Assembly: GCA_022578605.1 (NCBI GenBank)
Contig: MU394061.1
Location: forward strand, 186,001 to 250,000
Length of the DNA: 64,000 bases
Direction of reading: 5' to 3'
Source of the DNA: Camillea tinctor
Lineage: Eukaryota; Ascomycota; Sordariomycetes; Xylariales; Xylariaceae
The notes below the pieces were generated by a model. That model was not told the DNA's origin and did not search any database. It was given only the letters and a program-made list of their open reading frames with translations. Positions 46,143 through 58,718 of this stretch are shown here, piece by piece. Numbering within the stretch: position 1 is the first letter of the stretch; every line of letters begins with the position of its first letter. The translations under genes and the position numbers were made by a program.

Positions 46143-46412
46143 CTACCGCGCCCCAATCCCCCCCGTGCTCTCCACCCAAAAGCCCCGTTCGGGCTTCCGT
46201 TCATCGCGCATCTCCCTACTGGACAGGGCCCTCTCCGCCTCCTCCACCTTGACCAGTTCTTTCACCTTCAGCAGCATACCGGCGACTTGTGCCGAGACGG
46301 GGTGGAACACGGTCTGGCAGCGGCGGCGCAGGCCGAGGGCGGCGAGCACGCCGCGCGTGCGCTGGGGGAGGCCGATGGCGGAGCGGTGGAGGGTGATGCG
46401 GAAGAAGGACAT
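46143..46412 (-). CDS. mrpl33: Mitochondrial large-subunit ribosomal protein uL30m (MRPL33)
   Basis: Single exon, 89 residues, a component of the mitochondrial 54S ribosomal subunit. The protein [20 protein letters not shown] followed by [11 protein letters not shown] and a [16 protein letters not shown] segment is the canonical L30 fold (conserved R-S-x-I-G and G-L-x-x-R). The upstream in-frame extension to 46745 is rejected because the known family starts at MSxFRITL. The C-terminal extension ends in a Gly-rich tail. The gene's leader is T-rich with no intron evident. Confidence 0.93.
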   Translation of the reverse strand: MSFFRITLHRSAIGLPQRTRGVLAALGLRRRCQTVFHPVSAQVAGMLLKVKELVKVEEAERALSSREMRDERKPERGFWVESTGGIGAR

Positions 46413-47536
46413 TTTTTCTTCCTTTCTGTAGCTTGGTGTGTATGCGTATGGGTGGTTTGTAGTTTCGATGGTAGTGTGTTTTCCCCCAGCACTACCGGTT
46501 GTCTGTCTCGATATCGAAGGGGAATATGGATAGGAGTAGGAATAGCGTGAAATCCTCCCCTTCTCTCCAGCTAGGACCCGGTTCCGGTTTTCACTCGGCT
46601 CGACAACCTCCCCTCGAATCCAGTCTTTTCGCGTATAACCCAATCCCAAGTCCAACGGTGACGCTGAGCTTCCCAACCACGTCGTTCTATCGTCGGTATA
46701 TTCGAGTTTCCGTAATAATAATCGACACGGCCTACAAACTCCCATATCAAAAAATTAGCCATTTGTTATATTCTCGAACGAACGAACGAACCCCTCTTCT
46801 CTCGTCCATAGCACACCCCCCTCCCCCAATTGATGTAATTCCTTACGACTCTAACTTCGCAAAAGAAATGGAAATAAATAACCTACCTTTCGGAAGCAAT
46901 ATCCGCAACCTAGTCTCCCTTAAAACAGAATTGGTATATAGTTTGGTGAGAGAACAAGCTCTTAAAAGTTAAGAGAGGAATTGGCAAAGTCGCTTTCCAA
47001 TTCTCCGGAGCTCGACATGAGACTAATTTTTAGGTGGGGCCAGGTACATATGTACATACTTACGCCCGGGTCAGCCCCGGCATTTTACCGCTGATCTTTG
47101 ACAACTCTTATCCCTTATCTACAGATAACGACATACCTGCCTGACGTATGTAGATATGGAGGAGGAGTGGTTCTGAGATTGGGTTGGGAGACAACATCCA
47201 TAGTTGCTTAAACAAAACCCAGGTATATAGATTTATACACCTCATTATGTACTAAAATTGAATCACATCACACTTCACAATAACCAAACAACAAAACAAT
47301 AATAAAATGAACTTTAACACAGATTCTATTATTCGCGAAACATGACCCAAGCCGGGGTCGTTTGTGTTGGACATGCATCATCTTTCTCGTACAGATCATC
47401 CGCCATAATCGACTCCTCTAGCTATAATACTAACTTTATCCCAGTCCAAGTATCAAAGGTAGAGCTCTAGTCTTCCGGATTGAACCCGTCGCTGTATGCC
47501 ACTAACCCATCCCCACCTATACTCCTACCGTCTAAT
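46413..47536. other. Intergenic region between mrpl33 and acl1
   Basis: Promoter side of mrpl33 and 3' side of acl1. Contains an ACGA/GAAC tetranucleotide run near 46777-46791. No supported gene. Confidence 0.5.
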
Positions 47537-49598
47537 TTATTGCACCGCAACCTCTACTCTGCTCTCACCAACCGGGCCCGTCTGGGCGATGGTGGGGAGA
47601 AGGTACGTAATGTCATCCCAAGGATGTCTGTACAGGCTGGTGCGCAGTCTCTTCTGGTCGAGGTAGTGCGCAATCAGACCAATGCTGCGGCCGAGCACGA
47701 AGAGACCGTTGAGAACACCCATCTTCATGTAGTCTTCCGCCTCTTCCTGGCTGAACGCACCGCAGCTCCGCATCAGGTCGACGAAGCACACAGCAACGCA
47801 ACCGTCCACGTTCAGGATGAGGTTGTCCTTCTTCGACGTTGTTACCGACTCCACGGCCAGAGCGTAGTCTAGTAGCTTGTGGCTAGGGAACTTAGCCAGC
47901 ACGTACTCCTTGACGAGCTCTACACGGAGATCGGGGTTGTTACGCGACTTGATACGGTGACCAATACCCGGAATAAGCTTGTTCTGCTTGCGCATCGTGT
48001 CGACAAACTCACGGGGACTAAGACCGTTGTCGGCGGCCTTGCTGAATTCCTCAGCAGCACCGTCGAGGGCACCACCGAAACGCGAACCGATGGTCAGGAG
48101 ACCAGCCACGAGCGAGCTGATCAGGTCCTTACCGGCACGCGTGGTAATGATAGTGTTCATGGCACCAGACACCGCGGGACCGTGGTCGGCAGTAAGCATG
48201 AGAACCATCTCCAAGAACTTGGAGGCGTAGTCGGGCAGACGCCGGCGGAACCACAGAAGAGACATGACACCACCGATGCCGATCTCCTCCTTGAACACAT
48301 CCGAGATGGGCATACCAGCGTACAGAAGCTCCTGACCACGGTCATCCGAGATGGTCGAGATGAAGGCAGCCGGCTTGCGGATAAGACCGAGCTCCTGAGC
48401 CCACGAGTAGTCCATGGGGATCTTGGGCACAACAGGCTCGGCGGCGGGCACAATAGTGCCATCCTTGACGAGCCCGTCATATACGGCTTTGAGGGTCTGA
48501 GGGAGGTCCTCGAAGGTGTCGGGCACGTGGATACCCGCCTCCTTCATCATCTTGTTCTTGGTCGCAGCCGTCTCGAGCTGAGAGTTGGCGAACGAACCAG
48601 CGTGACCAAACTGAACCTCGGTCTTGAACATGCTGGCACAAGTACCGATAGCCCAAGCCACAATGGGCTTGGTGATGATGCCCTGCTTGACAGCATCGAT
48701 GACCTTGTATTCTTCGACACCACCAACCTCACCCAGAAGCACCAGAATCTTGCACTCAGGATCCGACTGGTACCTCAGCATGTGGTCAATGAAGGTAGTT
48801 CCGGGGTATCGGTCACCACCGATGGCAATACCCTCGTAGACACCATCCGTGTTCTGGGAGATGATGTTGTTGAGCTCGTTGGACATACCACCAGACTTGG
48901 AGACGTAACCGACGGAACCCTTGCGGTACAGCTTGGAGGCAACGATGTTGTCCATCATACCACCAGTGTTACCGATCTTGAAGCTGCCGGGCTTGATACC
49001 ACCAACGGTGGCGGGGCCAATGATGGTGACACCCTTCTTGCGTGCCACATGGGCAATTTCTCGCGCACGCTAATGTACCGACTAGTTAGAACGGAAATGA
49101 CTTTAAGACATATCGCATGTGGGCTCGCCAACTTACTCGCTCAGGAACACCTTCGGCAATAATAGCGATGGTCTTAATCTGGGGGAACTGCATCAGCTCC
49201 ATGGTGGAGCTGTAGACACTTCGCGAGGAAGCGAAGTTGACGACAACATCAACGTCGGGGTGCTTCTCCATAGCCTTAGAGGTCTCCTGGTAGACGGGTA
49301 GGAGAGTCTCGCTGGTGCCCCAGTACATCTTGCTGACGAACTGACCACCGAATGTGTAGATGATACCGGCCACCGAAGGAGTGGCTCGCTTGCAGATGAA
49401 GTCGAAGTCGAGCATACCCTGGACGGCGCGGTTCTGGAGACCATAGACCAAGCATCTCGTCTTGTTGTTAAAAAGAGCATGTGCGGGAAGAGGGCTCAGA
49501 GGACGGCTGGGAGCAGCGAAGCGGGTGATGTTGTCGTTAGCAGACAACCCACCAGCAGTCGAGGCGCCATTGGCACCAGTGGCAGCAGCCGATGACAT
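47537..49598 (-). CDS. acl1: ATP-citrate lyase subunit 1 (CoA-ligase plus citrate-synthase-like part)
   Basis: With subunit 2 it cleaves cytosolic citrate to acetyl-CoA and oxaloacetate, feeding lipid synthesis and acetylation. Exons 49598-49137 and 49069-47537 join in phase 0 to 664 residues, as in other filamentous ascomycetes; the 67-nt intron has donor GTAAGT and acceptor ATTAG. The succinyl-CoA-synthetase-like half has [20 protein letters not shown] and the phosphohistidine in [12 protein letters not shown] (His about 310). The citrate-synthase-like half has [16 protein letters not shown], the catalytic His of [17 protein letters not shown] (about 525) and [12 protein letters not shown]. 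It corresponds to the C-terminal part of the fused animal enzyme. It is divergent to acl2 across a 3.7-kb spacer. Confidence 0.98.
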
Positions 49599-49605
49599 GT
49601 TGTCG

Positions 49606-49640
<35 letters not shown>

Positions 49641-49678
49641 TGGAGGTTCGTATGTTTAGAGAAGAAGACAATTAGTAG

Positions 49679-50101
49679 CTGTGTAAGGGTAAAGGGGAAA
49701 TAAGTTAGCCAACGAAGCTCATGTGAAGTTTAGAGCAATTGTGGTAAGAAGTAAAGAGCGAAGCTATCCGAGAGAAAGCAGAGAGAGAGACCACAGTTGA
49801 ACAACAGACTGGGCAATGAGTAGGGGATAAGCATGGATTTGGCCAGCACCAAAACCAGCACGGGCTTCACCAGAGGTTCCGTGACAAGCTCGGTCCGCCT
49901 AGACTTGGTAAAAGGAAGATAGCAAAGCAAACAGGCTTCGGCGGCCGAACGTGAATACAAGACTAACTGGAACAATTGGTCGTATTCAAAATAGATCGGG
50001 GACTTAAGGCTGACACCGCGTACAGCCCAGTTCCAGGTCAAAAAGGCCGTGATGTGATGATATAATGAATGGAGAACGGGTTTGATAAAATCTGACATAC
50101 C
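49679..50101 (-). other. Predicted 5'UTR intron of acl1
   Basis: On the minus strand, donor AAG|GTATGT at 50101, branch-like GGCTAAC near 49710 and acceptor TTACACAG ending at 49679 outline a 423-nt intron about 80 bases upstream of the ATG. Inferred from splice signals. Confidence 0.45.
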
Positions 50102-52885
50102 TTCGTAACTCGAGATAGCTACCGGAAGGGAAGAAAGACTTGAGATCCTTTAACTTGGACAGTCAATCCCGTAAATGAAGTGATTCACAGTGACACCTGA
50201 GGGGTGGGAAGGGTGAGAGGGTGGAGGGGGAGGTGGATGTGGATGTGGATGGGAAGGGAAGAATTGATCAGGAGGGAAAATGAGAGTAGGTATGGAGTTG
50301 TGAGAAAGGAGTTGTTGGCAAAAAGGGGAGCTTTGGGTTTGGTAGGTTCTTTTTTTTTTTTTTTTTTTTTTTCTCTCTTTTCTTGCTTTGACTCCTTTAG
50401 AAAAAAAAAAGCCGGATAGCCTTTAGCAAAGAAGAAGGGGGAAGAAAAATAAAAATAAAAAGTGACTTGGACTTTTTTGTGTTGTCGAGCTAGATTCAAT
50501 TGCAGGACCCGCCAGGAACGATTGGTAGAAAAGCCGTGCAGTAAGTAGTCTATGTAGGTAGGGGAAGTAGGTTAGGTACCTAAACACACCACAAGACTTA
50601 AACCCTGCCGGCTGTCAAAGATTGTAGTTTCTCTTTAGTGCTTGGCACTTTTCCAAATAAACAGAAAATGGCGCTTAATCGGAATAGTTGGGGTAAATTT
50701 TTATGGGCTTGTTGAATTTTATGACACCGTCCGAGTAAATAACAAAAAAAAACCCAAACCGAAGTACCAGGAGTTCGAAAGAAAGAAAGGAAAAAAAGCC
50801 ACTTGATGGGTCAAGGTATCTTGACGGCGGTGTGGATGCCAGTTGTTGGTGCGATCCCGACCCTGTTGATCCTCACAGTTTTGAAGGGTCTTGCCAGCTG
50901 GGACCCTGTACGGGGGGTAGATAGGTACTTTATCAATACCTCCCGGCGCAGGCGGTCGACGTTTTGACCCCGCTAGTCGAAACCCGCGAGTCTAAGTACC
51001 GGTACCCGTTGCCAAACACGCAATCCCCTCCAGCTGAAGAACCCCGCCATTAGGTAATACCAGCGCTGCATCGGAAATCTCACCTCATCAACCTATAACA
51101 CCACCGCCGTAACCACCATAACCTTGTCACCTAATTGATGAATAGCCGGGTCGGAGTATCAAAAAAGGCGATATAAAATAGTCATACCTGACTTAGACAG
51201 AAGGAATTAGGGGGTGCCCGTTTCACTTGAAACTCCCCCGGACAATTCCCATTTTTGGAAATCTTCCTTTTTCCGACCATATGAAAGGCCCCGGGCAGTT
51301 GACCCTCCTCAAAGGTTTCTTAGGTATGACATAACCTCACTCTCTCCCTTTTTTTGGTCTATGTAGAATATGACCGGATAGTCCCCAATGTGTAACCCCG
51401 ACGGGACTGTGAGATGATTACTATCCCAGATTACCGGGGACCTGGTGAGATTGAAGCATTGATCAATGCTCCCCCGATTGTTTTCGTCAAAGTCCCCGTA
51501 TTAGGTAACCCCGGTATAGTGGGAAAATAAGGCGATCGGGGTCCGAAACACTGATTCCGTCTTTTCCGTAGTAAACTTGTCACTGTAATAGTAACCCAAG
51601 ACACTGAATCCCTACAAGATAGATAGAGAACTTCCCAAGTCCCATACCATTGTAGTAAGTCACCGAATGATATAGTGGACAATGTAATCGGTGCACAATG
51701 ACGTTGTATCTTTTTTAGCATGTGCAAGGACGGAATAGAAAGCGACGGGAAGCCTCGCGTAGTAAGTTGGGTTCTTGGGTTCGGGGCCAAGAGCGTAGGT
51801 AGAACCGATACCTAGTAAGAGATAAGATAGGCAAAGTGAGGCAAGGTAGGGTAAGCTACCTAAGGTAAAAGAAAAGGCAAGGGTAGTACGTAGCATAGTG
51901 ATTGTACTCGGTGTCCTTCCGTATGATCCATAGGCAGGGAAGGCAGGGACGGCTGGCTGACCGTGGTGATAACCACTTTCAGCAAGACCGAAGTAACAAA
52001 ATAAACACCAAAAGTAAAAAAGGGTGGGGTGCGAATTTTGGTTTGGATCGATATCGGCGTTGGTGTTGGGGTACCGGTACTTTGGAGTAAACTAGCGGCC
52101 GGGAGAGGGGCATCCAGTGACCTCGAATTCAGGGCCGAGAAGGATGTCCCCAAAGGTTTTTGAATTGGTAGCATTGCCGTACCCCGGGGGACCCTCTTTA
52201 GCGTCCCCTCCAACAAAGTCGCGCGGCCAATTAAGTACCCACAGTTGGGCTAAGGAAGGCACAGAAAGAAGAATAGTTGAGGAAGTGGCATTGGCAGGTT
52301 TAACCTGACCTGACTCCTTTTTTTTTTCTGCCCCCATGCTTCTTTAGGTTTCTGTTTCCTTACTTTGCAGCAAGTACAAGTTGCAAGTGCGAGTGGTGTG
52401 TGATGTATGCGTATGCAATTGTGTGGTACCTTACTAGCATATCAGGTCAGGGGCCAAGGATCTAAGTTCTTGTCAAGTTGTCCCACGTAGAGAAAAGAAA
52501 AAGAAAAAGAAAAAGAAAACCAAAAAGGAAAAAAAGAAGTAAGTTACCCAACCTTAGCAAATCCACACCACCCAGAAGTAAAGCTTCTTTTTTTTTTTTT
52601 GCCATTTCTTTCTTTTTTTTTGAATCTCGACCCAATTCTTCAATCCTCTTCCCAAATCTCAAATCCCGCTACTGCTTGCTGCTAATTGCTGCTTGTTGTT
52701 CCTCTTTTTCTTTTTTTTTTCTTTTCTTCCCACTCCGCCTCTTGGACTTGGACAGTTTCAAATAACTTGTTCAACATCTTTTCCACTATCACTTCCACTC
52801 TTCCACCCCTCCCCCCTACTTCCTCTCGCATCACATTATCCACTTCACTTATCCCACACTTGGGAACAAGTTCAATCGTGACGAG

Positions 52886-53187
52886 GTAAGTAGCCGCCAT
52901 AGCAATAGCTAAGAAAGCTAGAGAGTAAAGACGGAAAGACACAGAGAGAGAAAGGGGAATCCGGATATGTGTTGTAGCTTGTCCCGAAGTCCTCCGTTCA
53001 ACCAGCTACTCAGCTTGTTGTTCTTCGGGCTGACTGACTTTGACTGACATATCTGATCCTACCGATTTCACTTCTTGTCTCTTCACTTCCTGTCTCCCCG
53101 GCCTGCACTTGCAGAACCTCCCCCCCTTCTTATCCCCCCAACCAGATAAAGAGGGAAAATAGTTACTGACTTTCTCTCTTTGCTCAG
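52886..53187 (+). other. Predicted 5'UTR intron of acl2
   Basis: Donor GAG|GTAAGT at 52886, branch-like TACTGAC near 53164-53170 and acceptor CTTTGCTCAG ending at 53187 give a 302-nt intron about 117 bases upstream of the ATG. Inferred from splice signals. Confidence 0.5.
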
Positions 53188-53304
53188 AATCTTGTCCAGA
53201 GCTGTTGCCACAGATAAAAACAAAACAGAACTGTACAACTTACCTCGTCCTCGTTTACTCTCTCATAGGCCTCCCTCCTTCTCTTTCCCCTCCATATCGT
53301 CACC

Positions 53305-55333
53305 ATGTCCGCCAAGTCTATCCTCGAGGCCGACGGTAAGGCCATCCTCAACTACCACCTCACTCGTGCTCCTGTCATCAAGCCGAGTCCTCTGCCCAAG
53401 TCTACCACCCACAACCCTCCTCCCCGACTAGCCTCGCTCTACTTCCCTGAAGATGCCGATGTCAATGCCGTTCTCGACCAGGCTGAGGTGACCTATCCGT
53501 GGTTGCTTCACTCAGGTGCCAAGTTCGTTGCGAAGCCCGACCAATTGATCAAGAGACGAGGCAAGAGTGGTCTTCTGGCCCTGAACAAGACCTGGCCCGA
53601 GGCTAAGGCCTGGGTTGCTGAGCGTGCTGGCAAGACGCAGAAGGTTGAGCACACCGAGGGTGTCCTACGCCAATTCCTCGTCGAGCCCTTCGTTCCTCAT
53701 CCTGATGGTACCGAGTACTACATCAACATCAACTCTGTCCGAGATGTGAGTTAATAATATTTCTTTTTGGGTTATTTTCTCGCTCCCTCGAGTTCTTGTC
53801 AGCAAGTATACTGCTGCTGGTGGCTTGGAGTGGTGAAAAGGTAGTGGTTGTAAGCAAGGTGTGTTAGCCTGGCTTGTGCACGAGAAGTATCTCGTAGCAA
53901 TCGAGCAAGCAAAAGGAATGCATATCGTGCATTATAAAACCACCAAATATTTTTGTCTTAGATTTTATTTTTTTGTGTGTTTCGATGTTGTCGAGAACAA
54001 TTGTGCGAAAAGCCAAGTCGAGTCGAGCTGTTCTGCTCTGTTTATATTTTCAAGGCGGAATCGCTCGCGCTCACGGACGAACGGAGGCTAAACCACATTA
54101 CAAATGTCCTCACACCCTCTCCACTGATAACCCACTTACCGGGATGAAACACCTGCGCGAGAGATTGCAACAACTCCCTGTACATGTTCACGTGTCCCGC
54201 CAGCCTCCCCTTGAGACACACGTGCATGCATTCCGTTGTTTTGTTTTTCATAGCATATTTTTATATCATAAATATTTGATGGTATTTGCTGACCATGCTT
54301 TCGCTAGGGTGATTGGATTCTCTTCACCCACGAGGGTGGTGTCGATGTTGGTGATGTCGATGCGAAGGCTGAGAAGCTGCTGATTCCCGTTGACCTATCG
54401 CAATACCCTTCCAACGAGGAGATCGCCAGCACGCTGCTCAAGAAGGTCCCCCAGGGTGTGCACAATGTCCTAGTTGACTTCATCACCCGCCTATATGCAG
54501 TCTACGTTGACTGCCAATTCACCTACCTAGAGATCAACCCCCTAGTAGTCATCCCTAACGCCGATGCTACCTCAGCAGAGGTTCACTTCCTTGACCTGGC
54601 TGCAAAGCTGGATCAGACTGCTGACTTCGAGTGTGGTGTCAAATGGGCTATTGCCCGTGCTCCCGCTAACCTGGGCATCACCGCCGTCTCATCGGCTGGT
54701 GACAAGGTTAGCGTTGATGCTGGTCCTCCTATGGAGTTCCCTGCTCCCTTCGGTCGTGAGCTCTCCAAGGAGGAGGCTTACATTGCTGAGCTGGATGCCA
54801 AGACCGGTGCTTCTCTGAAGCTCACCGTTCTCAACCCCAACGGCCGTGTCTGGACTCTAGTAGCTGGTGGTGGTGCCTCGGTCGTTTATGCCGATGCCAT
54901 TGCCTCTGCTGGTTTCGCTGATGACCTGGCCAACTATGGCGAGTACTCTGGTGCTCCCACGGAGTCGCAAACTTACTACTATGCCCGCACTGTCCTAGAC
55001 CTGATGCTGCGTGCGCCCGTGGATGCCAAGGGCAAGGTCCTATTCATTGGTGGTGGTATTGCCAACTTCACAAACGTCGCGTCCACCTTCAAGGGTGTCA
55101 TCCGGGCGCTCCGCGAGTACTCCAAGCAGCTCATTGAGCATAACGTTCAGATCTGGGTCCGCCGTGCTGGTCCTAACTGGCAAGAAGGTCTGAAGAACAT
55201 GAAGGCTGCAACACAGGAGCTGGGTCTGAATGCCCACATCTTCGGTCCGGATATGCACGTTTCCGGTATTGTGCCTCTGGCCCTCGTGCCCGGACGATGG
55301 GAGGAGAGCAAGGTACAGGAGTTCCAAGGTTAA
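53305..55333 (+). CDS. acl2: ATP-citrate lyase subunit 2 (ATP-grasp and citrate-binding part)
   Basis: Partner of acl1. Exons 53305-53745 and 54308-55333 join in phase 0 ([15 protein letters not shown]) to 488 residues. The start [19 protein letters not shown] is typical of the family. The ATP-grasp region has [19 protein letters not shown] and [13 protein letters not shown]. The citrate-binding region has [37 protein letters not shown] and [17 protein letters not shown]. It corresponds to the N-terminal part of the animal enzyme. The single coding intron is unusually long for this genome (562 nt, donor GTGAG, acceptor TTCGCTAG). The head-to-head order with acl1 is a recurring arrangement in filamentous ascomycetes. 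Confidence 0.98.
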
Positions 55334-56715
55334 ATTAGACAATGATTTTGGGCGGCGCATATTCTCTTGAAAGAGATGTCGAGTTATGAGCGGATGGATA
55401 GAGATGATTCATGGTCTTACGGAGAGGGCTAAACCATGATTATGTACGTTGGAGGGTAGATATCCAGATCCATGTAGTTCAGCTCTTGCCATATGCATTA
55501 CACCGGGAAGGACGGCTGGTATATGTGGTTCTAGAGACATGGTCGTGATCCAAAAACGGACAATAGACTGACTGTAATATGACTTCAATGACTTGCGTAC
55601 TTCGGTGAATCTTGATTTTTATTTTATTTTATCGATTGGAGTGTCTCGTCTTCGAAAATCGGAACTAGGGTTGGTTTCCTAGCAAGGCAGTCTCTGTGGC
55701 CGTTAGGAACAATCATTTGCAAACGATTTAATGAAGAAGTTACTATAGATTGCTACCCAAGATAGCTAAAGAAGTCATGATATCATTTATAGGCATATAA
55801 CGATGTATTACTATAGAGTTATAGAATTATGAATAACGCATATAACTCGAAAAGCGACTGTAAGTGTCATCCAGTTACATAGCTGCGTTGTATTGTCTCT
55901 ATATTCTCCAATAAGGGGGACAGTGCATTTTAAGATATAAAAACTATGTTTTGTATACCAAAGTGCAATAATCCGAAATAGTCATATTTAGGAGCCGGTA
56001 GAGATAATTACTCTTTACTTTACCTTTAAATGTGCAGAACATCAAAATATATTGTGCACTATGACTAGTTTATCGTAAGTAGCATTACTCAGGCCCTATA
56101 TAAGTTAACAAGACAATGGACTTGAGTAAGGATTTTTGAACTAGTCTTTATTATTATTAGTTTTAGTTTCTATTCGAATCTCCAATAGTCGGTGGGTATA
56201 ATAGCATAAACCTCTATTACACAGGAAATGAAAGCGATGATGAAGGCCGGTAACTGATGAATGAAACATACTACATATAGGACCAAGAAGGGGGAAAAGA
56301 AGGAGTCAACCCACCGACAAAACCCTATTCCAGCTATTACCTATCGTTCACTCGAGACACATATAAGTAGTTTAGAGAGGGAAAACCCAGACTCCCAAAA
56401 TCCCAACAAAAAAGAACTAAAACCCTGGTAGTCACGATCTATCCGTATGCCATAGCTGTGGTACGCACACAGGAAACCCCCTTTTCTTCGTTCAGCTTCA
56501 TCCACCGGCGCCATTGTAACCAGGATACAAAATTATGATAGAGGAAGTATTGGGTTTCCTTTTCGTATGCCAACATGATACCCCTTTTTGTGCTCCAAGA
56601 TCCTCCAACCTCGCCCCTTTTTTTCTTTTCTCTTCAAAACCCTCATCATAGTCAGACAGGCAGGAATACACTCTTTACTGCTGCCAATGGGTCAACCACT
56701 ACCAAAACTCCACCC
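55334..56715. other. AT-rich convergent intergenic region
   Basis: 3' flanks of acl2 and the GH79 gene. Strongly AT-rich between 55700 and 56300, no supported gene. Confidence 0.5.
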
Positions 56716-58718
56716 TTACAATACCAAGACCCCCATGACAACTGCCAGACTAATAGTAAGCAGACCACCCACCCCAGCAGGTATAGTTCGCACCGCAGCA
56801 TTATCCTTATCCCCATCACTGCTGCTGCTATTACCACTACTGTCCGAATCCACAACCCCCGACGGCACCGCCGTAGCACCCATACCCTGCGACTCCATAG
56901 TCGCAGCCGCGCACGCCGTCGCGTTCGCCACGCCCAGTCCGGAACCCACCTGCCGCCCCAGCGTCGCCACCACCGCCTGCGAGTCGCGCACGGCGAAACT
57001 CACCCTCCCATCGCTCCCCACCCGCACCGTCGCCGGGCCCGCATCCCCATCATTCACCGTGGTCGACGTGCCGTCCCCGCTGGTCTCAAAGCTCAGCCCG
57101 TTCCACGTCGTGCCCTCCGTCGAATCGGCGCCCGCGGCAGTCAGGTACGCGAGATACAGCGTCTGGCCCGCGCTCGCGGGGGGGAGTTGCAGAGTCACGC
57201 TCAGAGCCGGCTTGTCCGCCGCGCTCTCATTCGCCACGCGCGCGTTGACCAGCACGAGCGAAGCCAGCGCCTCGCTCTGGTACACCGCGTACGCGCGCGC
57301 ATAGTCGGCGTAGTCGGGCTCCGCGCCGCCGCCGAGCTCGAGCGGCGCCACGCGCGCCGCGCACGACGGGCCGATGGTCTGCGCGAAGGCCGCGACGGCG
57401 TAGTACAGCGGCCGCACGCGCGCGGGCGCGCCGTCCAGCGCGATCGGCTGCCACGCGCTCGCCGCGCTGTTGTCCGTCATGTGCAGCTGCACGCTGGCGA
57501 CGCCCAGCGCCGCCGCGTACAGCAGGAAGTTCAGCGTCCACAGCGCCGCGCCGAAGACGTCGGTCACGCCCTGCAGCCCGACGGGACCCACCAGGCCCAT
57601 CTCCCGCAGCGCGTACGGCTTGCCCGTGGCGCCCGCTTGCCCGACCTGCGCGGCCCACGCCGCGAACTGCGTCTCCGTCGTCGACAGCTGCAGCAGGCGC
57701 CCCAGCGTGAGCACGTAGTTCGACACCCCGATGTAGAAGTAGTAGTCGTGCTGGTTCCAGCTCGCCAGCAGCCCGTCGTCCACCCCGAAACCCGCCAGGT
57801 CCGCGATCTGGAAGTCCGTCCCGATGGTCGACGCCGTCGCCGCCGCTTCGAAGAACGACGCGTTGATCCCCGCCGGCGTGAGCACCCGGTCCAGAACGAC
57901 GCGCGCGCGCGCCCGCCACTGCCCCGCGTACACGGATCCGCCCCATGGCGACCCCGCCCGGAACCCGTTCTGCAGGTACAGGTCCGGCTCGTTGCCGATC
58001 TCGAAGCTGACCAGCCGCAGGTTCGTGCAGCGCGATACGACTTGCTGCGCCGTTGCGGCGATGCGGTCCGCCCAGTCGTCGGCGTTGTACGCGAGGTTCA
58101 GGCCCCACGTCACGGGCGTGCCGGGCGGCAACCGGTTCGCGGCTTCGAAGAAGCGCGGCCCGATCAGCATGCTGTCCCAGGCGATGTCGCCGGCGCCCGA
58201 GGCGGACGGGTTGGGGGCCCAGTCCCAGGCAGTTTGCGTGGGGGAGTAGATCACTGCGATGATGGGGGTTAGTAATGGCCATATTGGGTAATTTCTTTAC
58301 TCTTGACATCGTTGTCTCGCGAGTCAGAACTCCTACAGACTCATGCGCTTAACTATGATGGGAAGCTTTGACTCCCGGGACAGGCCCGGAAGGGGGAGTG
58401 AACCACTTCGAACATTTACTCACTGTAGTCCGCGGTGTTGCCGCCCAGGCGCACGTGCGCGGGGTACCCTGTGTACGACTGCAGGTTGCTGAGGAGGTTG
58501 CGTGTTAGGATGTTGGGCGACGAGTGCCCTAGGAAGGAGAATAGGTTCGAGGGCTCAATGCCGAAGCCCGCGAAGGAGGGGCTCACGGCGCCGGAGGTGT
58601 TGGACGGAGGGCTGGAGGAGGGAGTGAGGAGGATGGTGTTGGTGGCACAGGATGAGATGGCGGCGAAGAGGAGGGTGGTTAGGAGGGGGAGGAGGATGGG
58701 GTGTTTGAGGATGGCCAT
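56716..58718 (-). CDS. GH79-family glycosidase (beta-glucuronidase/heparanase-like), predicted GPI-anchored
   Basis: Hydrolyses glucuronosides, probably on extracellular glycans such as arabinogalactan side chains. Exons 58718-58424 and 58253-56716 join in phase (NTADY|MIY) to 610 residues; intron 170 nt. Residues 1-24 are a signal peptide. The GH79 pattern is clear: HVRLGGNTADYMIYSP, acid/base Glu in SFEIGNEPDLYL (about E187) and nucleophile Glu in PYALREMGLVGP (about E316), then a beta-sandwich C-terminal domain. A Ser/Asp-rich linker and a terminal hydrophobic segment (GGLLTISLAVVMGVLVL) suggest a GPI anchor, which is unusual for a GH79 enzyme. The exon is very GC-rich, so long antisense frames exist but are artefacts. 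Confidence 0.93.

Larger units (their letters stand above)
49599..53304. promoter_or_regulatory. acl1-acl2 divergent promoter region
   Basis: A 3.7-kb spacer between the two ATP-citrate-lyase starts with no credible coding frame. Next to acl1 are a (GT)n microsatellite (about 49605-49628) and a (ATGT)n run. Long T and A tracts occur at about 50349-50372 and 50400-50410. Predicted 5'UTR introns at both ends (49679-50101 and 52886-53187) mean the true promoter is the middle ~2.8 kb. Co-regulation from this shared region is expected since the subunits act 1:1. Confidence 0.6.

Noticed and set aside
47879..49162. 427-codon plus-strand frame antisense to acl1
   Set aside because: Complement of a strongly codon-biased gene; no family features, and the minus frame is a full ATP-citrate lyase subunit.
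56575..58272. 565-codon plus-strand frame opposite the GH79 gene
   Set aside because: Arg/His-rich artefact of very high GC on the antisense strand; the minus-strand frame has catalytic motifs, a signal peptide and a correct splice.
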